Of a DNA stretch of 64,000 bases, positions 11,306-24,418 are shown piece by piece. How positions within the stretch are numbered: the first letter of the stretch is position 1; each line of letters opens with the position of its first letter. A model generated the notes under the pieces. That model saw nothing but the letters and a program-made list of their open reading frames with translations, searched no databases and was not told the DNA's origin. This DNA is from Cubamyces lactineus (Eukaryota > Basidiomycota > Agaricomycetes > Polyporales > Polyporaceae): contig JACDTU010000013.1 in assembly GCA_022376465.1 (NCBI GenBank), positions 740,501 through 804,500 of the forward strand. The letters run 5' to 3'. Made by a program: the position numbers and the translations under genes.

Positions 11306-12883
11306 TTATTGGGGTCCTGGGGCAGGCGCGCCGCGATGTGGGCCAAGCATGCGATGCTGCCGAACCATCTGGTTCCGCCTGCGCTGATCCTCTTCGTCCC
11401 GTGCCCGCCATTCCGCCTCTTGGGCCTGCCTGCGCGCTCTCTCTTGGGCGCTCTCTCGCTTCTGGGCCTCGGTATCCACAGGGTGCTGGACGGATTCTTG
11501 CGCGCCCCCTGCAACCGGCCGAGTCTCTTGGATCGCATTGTAGTCGATCTGTCGCTTCTCAGGCACACGACCCAGTGCGAAGCTTTGCTGGACATCGCTG
11601 CGCCCAAGGGCGGTCACGTAGTCGATCGGGAAGCCCACACAGCGGAAGACCATGAGCGGTAGCTTGAAATTACCGCGGTTCAAATCACGGAGGAACACGT
11701 CGACCGCGTCTGGCGTGCAATCTCGGAGGCTATGCTTGTCGTTGTAGGCCATGATATGGCAGAACGTCTCCGCAATCTTGCGCTTGGTCTGTGATAACGT
11801 TCCGTCGTCAGTGAACACTATTTTAGGGAACACAGGGTACACAAGACGTGCGAGCGGACGTACCTCGTCAGGGACTCGTCTCCACCCTTCCTCAGAGAGG
11901 AAAATGGGCGTCTTGTGCGCAACGTACACGCCACAGTAATGCCAACGGATGTTCACGACTTCTCCACCCTTTGTAGGGGAGCTGTTTCCGTAGACGGGGC
12001 GGTTGAAGAGGTGGAAGGGGCCCATTTCGTGGAGACCTGCGCAATCAGACGAGCCCATGTAGGCATAGCCATGATTTCCAGACGCGACATTGTTGATCGA
12101 AAGTGCTTGAAGTTCGTCCATGAAAACGACGGGGTGCTGGAAAGACGTGACCGCCCTGCCTCCGCGCTGTGTCACATAACACAATGAGCTTCTTCATACG
12201 GGGCGCGTGAACTTGCTAAGAGTACTTACCTTGAAGCGCATGGGATGGTGGGGGCTCTTCGCTGGCTGTCGCACCACGTTGTTCCATGGCGCATTGCACA
12301 AGTCTCGGACCGCATCCATGGACGCCAAGCAGAGCGGCGTCGTCTTGACATTGAGAGGCGGGAGGAGACTTGCGATGTACTCTCCCACCAATTGGTCCAA
12401 GTGCTCTTTGGGATAACGGCCGCGAACGTCTTCGACCACGTCCTGCATCTGCTTGACGGTGATTGGCAACTCCCCAGACGGGTACAACGCAGAGGGCGAC
12501 TGCAAGCCTGCCGGATCGGGCACGTTCACCCTGAGGCCCGCCAAGTTGGGGCGGAGTGTCTTCTGGACGCGCTTCTGCGCCGCAGCGACGCTCTGGAGGG
12601 CCTTCTGCCCCGCCTCACGCACGGCATCGCGCTTGTACGGGGAGGCACTGGTCGCAGCAGCGACGGCGGGCTTGGCTCCGACTTCGCGTGTGCTCAACCG
12701 CTTCTTCGGGCTGTCAGCGGGGCGCGCGACATGTTGCGCGTTGAAGTTGCGCTCGACCTGTTTGAGCGGGACGCGGCGGACGGGCGGCATAGGTTAGGTT
12801 GTGGTCAAGAGGAGAATGGGTGTGAGACGACTTACGGGTCGCACCGCGGGGAAGGCTTGGCCAGGGATTTTGAAGTTCGACAT
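11306..12883 (-). CDS. Hypothetical protein, basic N-terminus
   Basis: Proposed exons 12883-12836, 12757-12230 and 12166-11306; about 478 aa. Both introns are GT..AG and phase 0. The first 16 residues (MSNFKIPGQAFPAVRP) depend on exon 1; alternatively translation starts at 12790 (MPPVRRVPLKQ) with no first intron. The N-terminal 100 residues are basic and low in order; residues of about 110-390 look folded (HPVVFMDELQALSINN, FRCVGFPIDYVTALGR); the C-terminus is a charged Arg/Glu/Gln helix. No family recognised. Confidence 0.65.
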
Positions 12884-14100
12884 TGCGACGTGTGGTTCGA
12901 TCGATCGAGGTGAAGGTGGACTAGCTTCTTCGAAGGGAGGCTGGTTCAGGTTGGAATCCACTGCGTTGAGAGGATAGTGTTCCCAGTATCATCGCGGCCG
13001 CCATTTATATGGGTGAGCAGCGAGTGGCGAGGGGGAACCATGGCCTGCAGCTTGGCTCTACGCTTGAACCTGGTGTTCAAAGCGTAGGATACCATGGAGG
13101 ACGACGCGCACGGGAGGGAGCCACTGGGCCGAAGCATGGCTATGTTCGCTTTGACCTCGCGCTTGATCGCGAATGTGTTGAATGCCAGTGCCAAATTGGG
13201 AACAGCCATGTCACACTCTCTCGGACAGCACATCCTCAACCTAGGCAGAACAATCTGAGCAGCGCGCGACCCAGCGGTAGCGGAAACAATAGGCACCATG
13301 CCAGGACAAACCTACGAGCCGCGTTGGAGTAGGATTGCGAGCTCAACCAAGCGCGCAGTAAGGCCGGTGCGGTCCCAGCAGTGACATCCACCCGAGATAT
13401 TTCGCATTCTAGGGCAGATTAAGCATTCGGCAGGTTTGCTATTGCCATGACCGATGGTCGAGTCGAACGCTCTTGCCACCATCGTTGTGTACAGTTACTC
13501 CAGGTTAGGTGAAGATTCCAATTGAGGTGATGCCACGTGCTGCACTGATCTTGTCAGCAATCCAAGTTGTTAGTCCAAGTTTGTCATGTCGGTGGCGGTC
13601 GTCTTCCTGCTCGCTGCTCGCAGTTCGCAATAATTTAATGATTTAGCTCGCAGTACGCTTTGAGTTAGCGCTGTAGCAATCTGGTGACTCTGGGCGGTGC
13701 AACTCTAGTCTCTACGCTCTCCTGTACTCGGTGACGTTTCAGTGGTCAAGGGTGGCACGTTGCTTCAGTGAGCGTTCGTTACTTGGAGCCGGTGGACCTC
13801 ACTGGCAGCTGATTGATGAAAAGGACTGCGAGACTACTGCGAGTCAGGGAGTACATGGCGGCTGCGCAGCTGCGGCGCATACAGCGGCCGCACGAACACG
13901 CGCCTCGCTGAGCCTCGAGAAGACTTTCGTTCGCTGATGGTGGCATTCGTGTGCGTCTCTTCGTGAGCTGACGGCAGCCGATGAGAGTGAGTGCGTGCGA
14001 ATCTGACCGGCTTGCCCACACAGACTGCTGCAGGCGGAGTCTCTCGACTCTCAATTGGCTGGCAACTTTGCGATAGCTGTCATCTTAGCGCTGAGCACTG

Positions 14101-14125
14101 AGTCATCTTATCTGATAAGATGACT
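14101..14125. promoter_or_regulatory. Palindromic double GATA motif
   Basis: A 25-nt inverted repeat with 12-nt arms and one central base. Its core TTATCTGATAAG carries GATA sites on both strands. It lies about 230 bp upstream of the MFS start. Fungal GATA factors (AreA/Nit2 type) bind HGATAR, often in pairs, so a nitrogen- or iron-responsive input is possible (inference). Confidence 0.4.
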
Positions 14126-14254
14126 TGCACTGACATTCGCAATTCAGTGACTTTCTCTAGCAGGCCTTCGAAGGAAAGCGCGGGGGCCTACGACCTGCCA
14201 ACTATTGCCAGTATGCAGACCAAGGACAGCTGCGTAGCATGATATATGGCAGCG

Positions 14255-14262
14255 TATATATA
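14255..14262 (+). promoter_or_regulatory. Putative TATA box of the MFS gene
   Basis: TATATATA lies 93 bp upstream of the ATG at 14355, a usual distance for a fungal core promoter, with no competing ATG before the gene start. Confidence 0.45.
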
Positions 14263-14354
14263 CCCTGCTTTCTGCTTTTGGACGCATCAACAACTCCTCT
14301 GAGCCCTCACCCAGAAACCCAGGCTCTGAAAGCCACCTTCCAGTCTGACTCGCC

Positions 14355-16450
14355 ATGTCTTCCACTGAAGCGACTGTGAATTCAAGGCATGCACCCACCA
14401 TGGGCGTTCCAGACGTAGAGCAGGCCCCCGTTGAGGCTCCTGTGCTACCCATTGATGCAGGATCTACTTCGGACCCTTACCGAGTCAAGCTCGAGACTCA
14501 GGACGACCCGAAAAGTCTCCCGTCTTGGCGCAAGTGGCTCGCGGTGCTTATCATCTCGTCTTCCTCTCTCTGCGCGACATTTGCGAGCTCTGTGGTACGT
14601 ATCTTGATTTTTTCCCCTCACGAATGTCATGGCGCTCATTGGTGACTAGTCAGCGTTCACAGAGGACGGCCTGGTGCATGACCTGCACACCTCGCATGAG
14701 GTCAGTATCCTGAGACTAAGCTTATTCTCACTAGGCCTCGCGATTGGCCCTTTATTTATGGGCCCCTTGTCTGAGCTTTACTGAAGGAACATCATCTACC
14801 AGGCGTCGTACACGCTGTTCTTCGCCTTCACGTGGCCGACCGCTTTCCCCCCACATATCGGTGCGTATACACTCGGTCACACAATGTTTCTATGTCCACT
14901 TTGCTCATGACGCTAGCGGTTTTCCTGGTCTTTAGGTTCCTGTCCGGCCTTTGTAGCGCCGCATTTCTGAGCGTAGCCGGCGGAAGCATCAGCGACTTGT
15001 TTGACAATGCCTATGTTGCGACGTGAGTATCAGGCTACTTTACGCGATACGTTCTACTTATTCCTGCGTTTAGTCCTATGGCAGTTTACACGGCATCCCC
15101 GTTCGTCGGGCCCATCCTTGGCCCCATCGTAGGAGGGTACGTCGAATAGTCCAGAGTTACAATAGCCCACGGCCAATCACTCAGGCTGACGTCGTTGCAG
15201 TTTCGTTGTACAGGTATGCGTACCGCTACTCGCGTCGCAAGGCACTTCTGAGATTTCGCATAGAACACGGACTGGAGGTGGTGCTATTACACACTCCTCA
15301 TCTGGCAATTTGTCTTGGTCGTGCTCTTGTTCACGGTAAGCTATAGTCGCCTGTCAGACCGGGAGGTGCATTACTGATTTGGTGCTCAGTGCGTGCCGGA
15401 GACGTACGTTCCCGTTATCTTGAGGCGGAAGGCTATCAAGTATGTCAAACAATGCCCGGGTGTGATTCATTTGGCTCACTTGAGTGTCGTAGACTCCGAA
15501 AGACTACTGGTGACCAGGGCTACTATGCCCCAATCGAACATCAAGAGTGCAGTTTGTTCCACATGATCATGTTCAACATATGCACTCTTTTCAGTAAGCC
15601 ATCCTGTTTGATATTTACCTTCGGTCCTCACACGGATACCTACAGAACTTCTTATCTTCGATCGGATGGCATTGGCGTTGGACTGCTGGACCGCGCTGCT
15701 GCTGGCGATCCTGTATCTCGCCTTTGAAGCCTTCCCCATCATTTTCCAGGAAGTTCGTGGCTTCAATGCGCAATCCACGGGACTTACCTTCCTCGGGTTC
15801 GGATGCGGCATGCTGAGTGCGCTTGCTGCTCAACCGTATTGGAATGGGTAAGTGATTCTTACCCTCACCCTTGCCGTTGCCGCCGGCTTATGGGAGTCGC
15901 TGCAGCGTTTTTCGTCGCCAGGCAATCAAGTATAACGGACATCCGCCTCCAGAAGTACGCCTCATCATCGCTCAAGTCGGCGGCATCCTCGCCCCAATCG
16001 GTGAGTCTCGGTATATTGCGTGCCCCGTGCATATATATGCTTACGCGTCACGCAGGCCTGTTCATCGTAGCGTTCACCACATACAAGCAAGTGCATTGGA
16101 TCGCAGGCTCCGCGCCCTTCGGCGCGGTAATGTACTACATCTTCTCCGGGGTGTTCACCTACCTCGTCACGGCCTACCGCCCGATCGCCGCGTCTGCGAT
16201 GGCAGCGAACAGCGCGATGCGCGGGTCGTGGGCCGCTGCGTTTCCGCTCTTCGCGGGCGCGATGTACCACCGACTGGGCACGGTCGGGGCGACGGCGCTA
16301 TTGGCGGGGTTGACGGCGGTGATGGCGCCACTACCGTGAGTGTCTTCGGTGCTTGGATTTGTGTGGGGGCCGGGGCGCTGACTGTGTAGGTTTATTTTCT
16401 ACGAGTACGGTGCGGAGCTGCGAGCAAAGTCGCGCTTCGCTGCCCGTTGA
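14355..16450 (+). pseudogene. MFS transporter (DHA1 polyamine/drug type) with nonsense codon
   Basis: Twelve exons reconstruct a frame of 498 codons: 14355-14594, 14650-14860, 14917-15022, 15074-15136, 15201-15213 (13-nt micro-exon), 15264-15335, 15390-15439, 15493-15593, 15646-15847, 15906-16000, 16056-16335 and 16390-16450. Every junction is GT..AG and in frame. The product has the DHA1 polyamine/multidrug layout: VSAFTEDGLVHDLHTSHEV, RFLSGLCSAAFLSVAGG, YRPIAASAMA and a C-terminal FIFYEYGAELR. One defect: TGA at 14782-14784 (codon 125), directly after GPLSELY in the MFS motif A loop where the family has Gly. No intron can remove it. Either a recent pseudogene, a null allele or a base-call error. 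Confidence 0.85.
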
Positions 16451-17186
16451 GAGCCCCGCGCGGGTTTTGGGCGATGCTCGAGATTGGTCTGCGAATCTCA
16501 TGGAGGAATGCTCTGCTGTCGTCGTATATTGCAGTCATCTGGGAGGGTGCCTGAGTATGGGAGGTCAGGAACTGAGATATGTGTATTGCGCATGTGTTTC
16601 AAGTTGTACTCGCCTATGCCTATCATGTCCTCGTCGTCCTCGCAATAGAATCGGGCCGCTCCGGTGCGTTACGAACAACTAGGGGACATGAGTTTGTGGA
16701 GCTCCTTGAATATTGAATCTTGGGCAGAGCCACGATTTCACCGTGCTTCTGCACAGGGCAGTAGGCCGTATAGCCTGCAGAGAAGGCGCAACTTAGCTTC
16801 ACCTTTGGCGGCTGCCAGTGGCCACAAAGGTGGTTATTACAGGCGCCTACCAACTACTTACCGCCTTCCGCAAGCGCCCATTGTATACGCAGCCGGCACA
16901 CGGCATCATAGAGCACTGAGTTCTAACTTGGCCTCCATCCTCCTGCCATACTGTTTCCCTGGGGTTCTCACTGGACTGACACTGTTACGACCAACTTACG
17001 ACTGATACCACACTCACTTGCGCGGGCTAGAGGAAGACCACTTGCTGTTCTCTACTGTCGCGTTGACGCTGGACAAGCCTCGGCGGGTCTTGCGGTATCC
17101 CTGCCAGTATCTAGTCAGCCGCCGACTTCAGAGGACCCTCTGACATATACACTACCACCGTTGTCTCCGAGCGGGAGGTTGAGAGC
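16451..17186. other. Intergenic, nothing recognised
   Basis: About 0.7 kb between the transporter and the FG-GAP gene. No domain-bearing frame or repeat seen; the right end is the promoter/leader of the gene at 17187. Confidence 0.4.
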
Positions 17187-19866
17187 ATGAGGTTCCCCAG
17201 TTCCTTCTGGAAATGCTCGCTACTGGCTTTGGCCTCTTGCACTGTACCAGCTCGCGCGATATGGCCCTTCCCTCCCAAGCGGTTCAGCGGGAACGCGCTC
17301 TTGAGCGCGGGTCCCATGGGTGTTGATGCGGACGCGAATGTGATAGCGTTTGGAGACTTCAACGGGGACCAGTTGTGAGTCAGTTCAGGCAGTGTGCAGC
17401 GGCAGCGTGTAACGGGCTCTCTGCCGCAGCCTCGATCTCTTGACGCTAGGCTCGGACCACCAGACATTGTCAGTATATCTTTGGGATCATGGTATGCCTC
17501 CATTTGTGCGCTTTATGACGCTTTCTGAGATTGCCCTTTAGAGAACTACGTGTTCAGAAAGTCGGTGACGTCCAAGCATCCCCGGAGAGTATACAACGTC
17601 ATCCCGGGAGACTTCACACAAGATGGGCGACTGGACCTCCTCGTGTACAGCCAGTCTTCTAGGAGCGGCGAAGTTGCGATTGAGCTCTATGTTGCGTCCC
17701 CTTCTGGAGGATTTGGTGCGTGTCCTGTGCGCCTTAAATGTCGACGGTGACCTCAACCACCTCCGCAGACTTTACTCCTATTTCTGCCCCTGCCTCTGCC
17801 TCTGCGCAGCCTATTCCCATGGACATCAACGGGGACCTCAAGATTGACTTGTTTGGCATACCCTCCTCGTCTTCGTCCTCTTCACCGTTCAAGGTTTGGC
17901 AGAATGTGTGGAACGCATCTGCGTCGAAGCCGGATTTGTTCGACATGTACGTCGTACAAGACTTTTGCGTGTATATATTATTCTTGATAGGATGTTCATC
18001 TTTGATAGCGTCGACCCAAAGCTCAGTGGGGCACAGTGCACCTTGTCAAACCCTCATAGCAACGCCGCGGTTGACCTGAACGGAGACTGCCTTGCAGGTT
18101 AGGACGTGTCATGGAGCAAGTGGTGACACGACTAATGATCTGGTTGCATTACAGATATATTCTTGGTTTGTGAGGACCGATCAGGCTCGAAGTATTTCCA
18201 GATCTGGGTGAACAACAAGGACGACGGCTTCTCAATGAAACAGCAAGGTCGACTACCGCCAGGAACGCAAGCCATTTCCTTTGCGGACATTGGTGCGTTG
18301 CAATTGTCCGTAGCCGGGTCGAAGCTAATCGTAATATGCAGATCGTGACGGGACGCTGGATATGCTCTTCCCTACATGCTCATCGGTATCGACTTCCACG
18401 GGTATCGGTTCGAAGTGCTCAATCAATATCGCGTACAACAAGCAACTACCATTATGCACGTCGTCGACTGCGCCGAGCGTGGTGAATGGGAAACGCGTTT
18501 GCAGGCCCCCGGACGATCTGTGCACGGCGGACCCTAACTTTCAGTTCGACCTGAACGATCGTGCTGACAACGATGTACGTCCATCTCACTCGTATAGTCG
18601 ACCAGTTACTTATTCATGCCATCTCAGGCTTTCGTTCGGATTCCCCTCTCAGATATCTTCCCACCCTCTTCTAAGTCTCCAACATCTCCAGGGCTCTTGG
18701 TTTTGGACACCACTCAGAATCCTCCTATTCCCGTTCCCATCAAGCTGGGAGACGTCAACCAAGATGGTTTCCCTGACTTCCTCGCAGTCGTAGTCACCGG
18801 CACGGGCTCGCATAGGCCGCGCACTCCTCAGTTGGTGATATCCGAACCGTGTGCACGAGGAGTCCCTGGATGCAATCAGGATGGCAGTGGGCGCAGAGGC
18901 TGGCACGTCGTCAAAAAGGATGTAGATCCGCTGAAGAATATCCAGGACGCCCGATCCGTAGCTTTCTTGGACATGGATGAGGATGTGAGTCGTCATGATT
19001 AGTGTTCGTGAAGACAGTTTGTGTCTGACCATCTATGGCAGGGTACCTTGGATATCATGGTACAACGCACAGGGGACCAGGGTGAAGGGAACATACTCTT
19101 CGTGCAGAACAACTTCTACTACGACGCCTTCTTCTTGAAAGCCATCGGTACGCGATCGCTATTCTCTACCGAGACATGGTAATGAATGATTGTGGCAGTA
19201 CTCAATGGTGCTTGCGGAAGTGGGACATGTCCCGCTGCAGATGGTGCCAAGAAATATCACGTACGTTGGACCTAGGAGCACACCTTAGGCGAATCATTGA
19301 CGTCGTTCGACAGCCATATGGCGTGAGCTACTCAGGCGCTACGTACAAGTACACCGTTCTGGATACGTCAGGCCGCCGATCGGCAGCACAAGGTCAGTCT
19401 CTGCCGGTCAGCCACATGGACTTCGCTGACCATCCCCTTGTAGTTGGCCAAATGCCCCAAGCGGCTTACCAATCTCTCCTGACGCCCTACGTGTACTTCG
19501 GGCTTGGCCGAACGAACAACTACATCGAGAACCTCTTCGTAGGTTCGACGAAGCATACCGACCAGCACTACATCAACATGGAGGGCGTCATACCCAACTC
19601 GAAGGTGGTGATAATCCCGCCCGTAGAGGGCGATACGTGGAAGAGGGAACTGTATCTACGGCCGGGAGAGTGGATACCCTGGGTGACGCTGACCGTCGTC
19701 GCGTCGTTGATTATTCTTGCTATCATTGTATTGGTGCTTCATCTGAACGAGAAGGTGTGTTCGTCACGTACGAGACGTGCTACAAATTCTAACACATTGC
19801 TCACAGCGGGAAGACGAACTGGAACGGAGACGGGCTTCACATCATATCAATTTCGACGCGCTATAG
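17187..19866 (+). CDS. ITFG1/TIP-like FG-GAP repeat membrane protein
   Basis: Thirteen exons: 17187-17374, 17430-17491, 17542-17715, 17769-17946, 17991-18097, 18155-18292, 18342-18574, 18628-18984, 19042-19147, 19199-19260, 19314-19392, 19444-19754 and 19807-19866. The order matches the T-cell immunomodulatory protein (ITFG1/LINKIN) family: signal peptide (about residues 1-24, SLLALASCTVPARA), then repeated FG-GAP-type Asp loops (FGDFNGDQ, PGDFTQDGRLD, MDINGDLKID, DLNGDC, DIDRDGTLD, GDVNQDGFPD, MDEDGTLD), a conserved PYGVSYSGATYKYTV segment, one membrane helix (VTLTVVASLIILAIIVLVLHL) and a short charged tail. The repeats should form a lumenal beta-propeller. The fungal role is unknown. Confidence 0.9.
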
Positions 19867-19996
19867 TACAGACTTTGCATTCCGTGTACATCCATCCGTC
19901 CGGGTACTGTGATCTACTTGCACACTATTGCTTATATTATACTACCATGAGCACTCCGCGAGGCGCGAGACGACCACCAGAAGGGACCGTTACTGA

Positions 19997-21170
19997 CTAG
20001 TTGCCGAGGAATACCCATGCGTCGCCCGTCTTGTCGACCCTCCCTTCGTCCACTAACTTGTTCAGATGTAGCTCTGTGCTGTGCGCCGCGGGACCCCACA
20101 GCTCGCGAGGGTACTTCGCATAGATATTGGCGACGAGGGCTTCGGTCGTCCACCCGTCCGGAGCGTCGCTTGGGGGAGGCTGTCGTAGGACGTTGATAAT
20201 CTGCGCTTCACGCTCCTCACGATGATGTAGATACATCTTGATCTTCGCAAGACCTTCGACAGCGACGGGTCCGTGCCCAGGGTAGACGATATTGTACGTC
20301 TGTGTGCCCTCCCCTTCCTTCGCGAACTCGATCATCCTCCGGAGACTGGCCATGTACGCGCCGAGGTCCTCGAATACCGACGTGCCGTGTCCGAGAACGG
20401 TGTCCGCAGTGAAGAGTGCGCGGTCGATGGGGTAGTGAATGCACAGCGAGTCTGGAGTGTGACCAGGCGTGTGAAGGATCCGGAGCGAGGATGCGGTCTC
20501 ATCGTGGTCAGTGACGACTGGGATGGCGTCACCGTCGTAGAGGTCATGGACGGGTGCGCCTGAGCCGTTGGGTGTGTACGTCCCGGGCTCAAGCGAGTCT
20601 AACACGGATTGTAGACGCGCATCCGGGCTAGCAAGCGGGATCTTGTGGATCCGAGGCGGGCGGTAGGCCGGGGTAGACGAGACGTGCTCGTCGTCCCAGA
20701 GCTTGCGAAGGAGTCTAAGCACGGACGGGAGACCGCAAGTATGGTCATGATGCCTGTGCGTCAGGATGATGTCGGAGACGTATGGCTGTTTGGAATCGTG
20801 GTTTGGGCTTTCGAGGAGAGCCTGCTTGAGGTACGGGATGTACTCTTCCTTGCCTTCTCCGGTGTCAATCAGAACGTAGGGGTTACGTTCTCCGACGAGA
20901 TAGGTGTTCGTTCCTGTCATTGAACCATGTAAGTACCTTTGTTATATGAGAGGCTGCCCGTGTTAAGTACCTTGCAGCTGGAATTTGCCCGGATTCTAGA
21001 GCGACCAATTGAGTCTCAAGCCCATCTAGACCGGCAGCGGTGGATTTACCTGGCCCAATACCCGAATTACGGTCTTGCTGAGCTGAAAAGAAGTCTTCAG
21101 ACACTAATATCAGCATAAAAAATGCCATATTTACCCTGGTAATAGCAGGGAGGGCTTCCAGTGCCTCCAT
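19997..21170 (-). CDS. LACTB2-like metallo-beta-lactamase fold protein
   Basis: Four exons: 21170-21135, 21082-21050, 20995-20971 and 20913-19997; about 336 aa. The spliced N-terminus MEALEALPAITR-LSKTVIRVLGQ-NPGKFQLQGTNTY matches the LACTB2 group. Metal ligands are present in order: THRHHDHT (HxHxDH), PGHTPDS, FTADTVLG and YPGHGP. A C-terminal helical, winged-helix-like region follows. Human LACTB2 is a mitochondrial single-strand endoribonuclease; other members hydrolyse thioesters, so the substrate is open. It runs convergently to the FG-GAP gene and divergently from CWC22, with about 170 bp between the latter starts, so the promoter is probably shared. Confidence 0.9.
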
Positions 21171-21343
21171 CTTGCTGGGTGCTGCAGGAGCACGGCTGAG
21201 GGCTTGAGGGCTTTAGTCAAGATAGACCGGTTTCCATTCCGGGCCGAGCACAAAGTGGGTAGCGTGCTTACGTAATTTGAGCGCCAGCTCTGCAGTGCCG
21301 CTTGCTGAGCGTAGCGGCGCCAACGACTTGAACACCGACCACG

Positions 21344-24177
21344 ATGGCGACTGCTACGACCATGATGCCCACTTCGCCCTCGGATGGATACCAGAAGAGG
21401 AAGAGGTACGGTTTTGCTACACTTACATGCATGAAGTTGCTAAGATATGTCTTAGGTCGCGGTCTCCAGAGGACTCGGAGCAGCCACCGTCGAGTCGGCG
21501 CAGGTCGCTGTCGCCCCCACCCACGCGCCTTGTGGATGTGCCCAAGGTCGTCGACGTCGACCCCGCACGCCGTGCAGAGCGTGAGCGACAGCTGGCTGCC
21601 CGCATAGCCGAAAAGGAGTTGGAGAAGCTGGAGAAAGAGAAGAAAGAGAAGTCTGGCGCGAAGGAGCCCGAGTTTGACGCGCAGGCCGAGTTCGCAAAGC
21701 TCACTAATTCGCGGTCGGGCGGCGTATACATGCCACCTGCGCGTCTTAGGGCCATGCAGGAGGCCGCGGCGAAGGACAAGGCGAGTGCGGAATATCAGAG
21801 GCTCTCCTGGGACGCGCTGCGCAAGTCGATCACCGGTATTGTTAACCGAGTCAACGTCGCGAACATCAAGCATGTCGTCCCGGAACTGTTTCAAGAAAAC
21901 CTCATTCGCGGCCGCGGACTCTTCGCTCGTAGCGTCATGAAAGCTCAGGCTGCGAGTTTGCCGTTCACACCCGTCTTTGCTGCGCTCGTGGCAATCATCA
22001 ATACCAAGCTGCCTATGGTTGGCGAGTTGGTGCTGACTCGTCTAATCAGTCAATTCCGCCGTGCATTCAAGCGTAACGACAAGGTGCGATGATTGTCCCT
22101 GCAATACAGCCTCAGTACTTACGGATTTGCGCAGATTGTTTGCCACTCGACGACCACGTTCATCGCGCACCTCGTCAATCAGGGCGTCGCACATGAAATC
22201 ATCGCACTTCAGATCCTGGTCCTCCTCCTTGAACGTCCTACCGACGACTCCATCGAGATTGCTGTCGGTTTCATGCGGGAAGTTGGTGCATTCCTTGCTG
22301 AGAACTCACCAAAAGCGAACGCGACCGTCTACGAGCGCTTCCGAGCCGTGCTCAACGAAGGGAACATCAGTCACCGTGTGCAATACATGATTGAGGTCCT
22401 CATGCAAGTGCGCAAAGACAAGTACAAGGACAACCCCATCATCCCGGAGGGCTTGGATCTCGTGGAGGAAGACGAGCAAATCACACACCAGATCCAGCTT
22501 GAAGAGGAGCTTCAAGTACAGGAAGGACTTAGTAAGCTTCTCTGTGTTGATCTTTGGTAAACGGGTTGCTTACCATCGATTCAGACATCTTCAAGTTTGA
22601 CCCCAACTTCTTGGAGAACGAACAGCGCTACAAGGATATCAAGGCGGAAATCCTGGGAGAGGATTCGTCCGGCGAGGAAGAATCTGGTTCTGAAGAGGAG
22701 TCAGATGAAGATGAAGAGGACGAGGAAGGTATGTATACTTGCGCACTGAGTGGTCGAGGTTGGTGCTGATCATAATGTGTAGCCGTGGAAGAAAAGCAAG
22801 GCATTGAGGACCGCACTCAAACCAACCTCATCAATTTGCGCCGAGTCATTTACTTGACAATCATGAACGCGCTGAACTACGAGGAAGCGGTGCACAAATT
22901 GCTGAAGGTGCAGATTAAGGAGGGTCAAGAGGTACGTTTGAGTCCACACATATTGTTTCGCAAGACCAACTGAGCCATATTTGTCTAGATCGAGCTTTGC
23001 AAGATGATCATCGAGTGTTGCTCTCAAGAGCGATCGTACTCCACGTTCTATGGCCTGATCGGAGAGCGGTTCTGTAGGCTCAACAGGGTCTGGTTCGACT
23101 GCTTCGAGCAGGCGTTCCGTGATTACTACGAGACCATCCACCGATACGAGACAAACCGGCTGCGGAACATCGCACGATTCTTTGGGCACCTCATCGCCTC
23201 CGATGCCGTCTCATGGACTGTCCTCGACTGCATTAAGCTCACCGAGGAAGATACGACTTCTAGTTCTCGTATCTTTATCAAAATCCTGTTTCAGGAGGTC
23301 ACGGAGAGCATGGGTCTCAAGATGGTAGCGGAACGATTCAAGGACCCGGAGGTTAAGGCGGCGTGTCGCGGAATGTTCCCCATGGACAACCCGAAGGACA
23401 CGCGTTTCGCGATCAACTACTTCACGTCCATTGGTTTGGGTGTCATCACAGAGGAGATGCGTGAACATTTGAAGGTGCGTACATTCGTTCAGCATTGGGT
23501 GGGCAGCGGTCTGATCAAATGCGTATCAGAATGCTCCCCGTCTCATCATGGAACAACGTCGCGCAATGCTTGAAGCAGAGTCTTCATCTTCCGACTCCGA
23601 TTCGGACTCTGACTCTGACGATTCTGACGACTCGGATGATTCGGATACGGATTCCGACTCTGACTCGGATTCTGCGTCTGACGACTCCCGACGTTACCAC
23701 AAGCGTTCGCCCTCCCCTCGACGGAGGCGCGGCCGTAGCGACTCTCGTACGCCACCACCACGGCGTCGGGACTCACCTTCACCGCCGCCTCGGTATCGCA
23801 GTAGGTCTAGGGATGAGCGTGACAAATATGCTTCTCGTAGGGACTCTCCCCCACCTCGTCGTCGCGAGTCGCCCCCTCGCCGCCGCGATTCACCCCCGCG
23901 CCGTTCGCCTCCACGTCGCCGCTCCTACTCGCCAGACCGCCGTGAGCGCGACCGTGATTATGATCGAGACCGCGCACGGCCGCGTTCTCCCCCTCCATCT
24001 TCGCCTTCGCCTCCTCCCCGTTCTCGGCATGACCGCCGTTCGCGTTCACGCTCGTACTCCCCGCCCAGGCGAGGCAAGGATTACCGACGGGACGACTCGC
24101 GGGAGAGGGACTACGACAGGCCTCGGGATGACCGGAGACGTCGTCCCGTGTCAAGGGATAGGTACGGCAGGCGATGA
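21344..24177 (+). CDS. CWC22: Pre-mRNA splicing factor CWC22
   Basis: Seven exons: 21344-21405, 21456-22083, 22135-22531, 22585-22728, 22783-22931, 22989-23474 and 23530-24177; about 837 aa. An N-terminal MIF4G domain (about residues 105-300, [31 protein letters not shown]) is followed by an acidic linker, an MA3 domain ([31 protein letters not shown]) and a C-terminal Asp/Ser run then an Arg/Ser/Pro-rich tail ([12 protein letters not shown] repeats). This is the CWC22/NCM architecture: the protein joins the spliceosome and in animals recruits eIF4A3. The RS tail is as in metazoan and basidiomycete forms; the budding-yeast form is shorter. Confidence 0.94.
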
Positions 24178-24418
24178 ATTTACCGTCTGTCTGTTGTAAG
24201 AGGCCGGATGGAAGGCCTCTGTGCTCACCTCAGCGATATGTATTTTACGATTCTCGCATGCCTATGTGGTATCAGATGTATGCTTTGCTTTCTGGTTTGC
24301 CAAGACTTGGTCTTCTGTCCACGTTTGGTGCTATGACCGCATCTCCGCACATCACAGCGTAAACATCTCTCTATCGTCCACCATCTACTCATACACTAAG
24401 TTGTCGCGCGAACTGCCA

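Larger units (their letters stand above)
12884..14354. other. Long intergenic region upstream of MFS gene
   Basis: About 1.5 kb with no convincing gene. Near its right end are a palindromic double GATA motif (14101-14125) and a TATA box (14255-14262), described separately. Frames in 12946-13332 and 13779-14054 have no domain or splice support. Confidence 0.45.
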
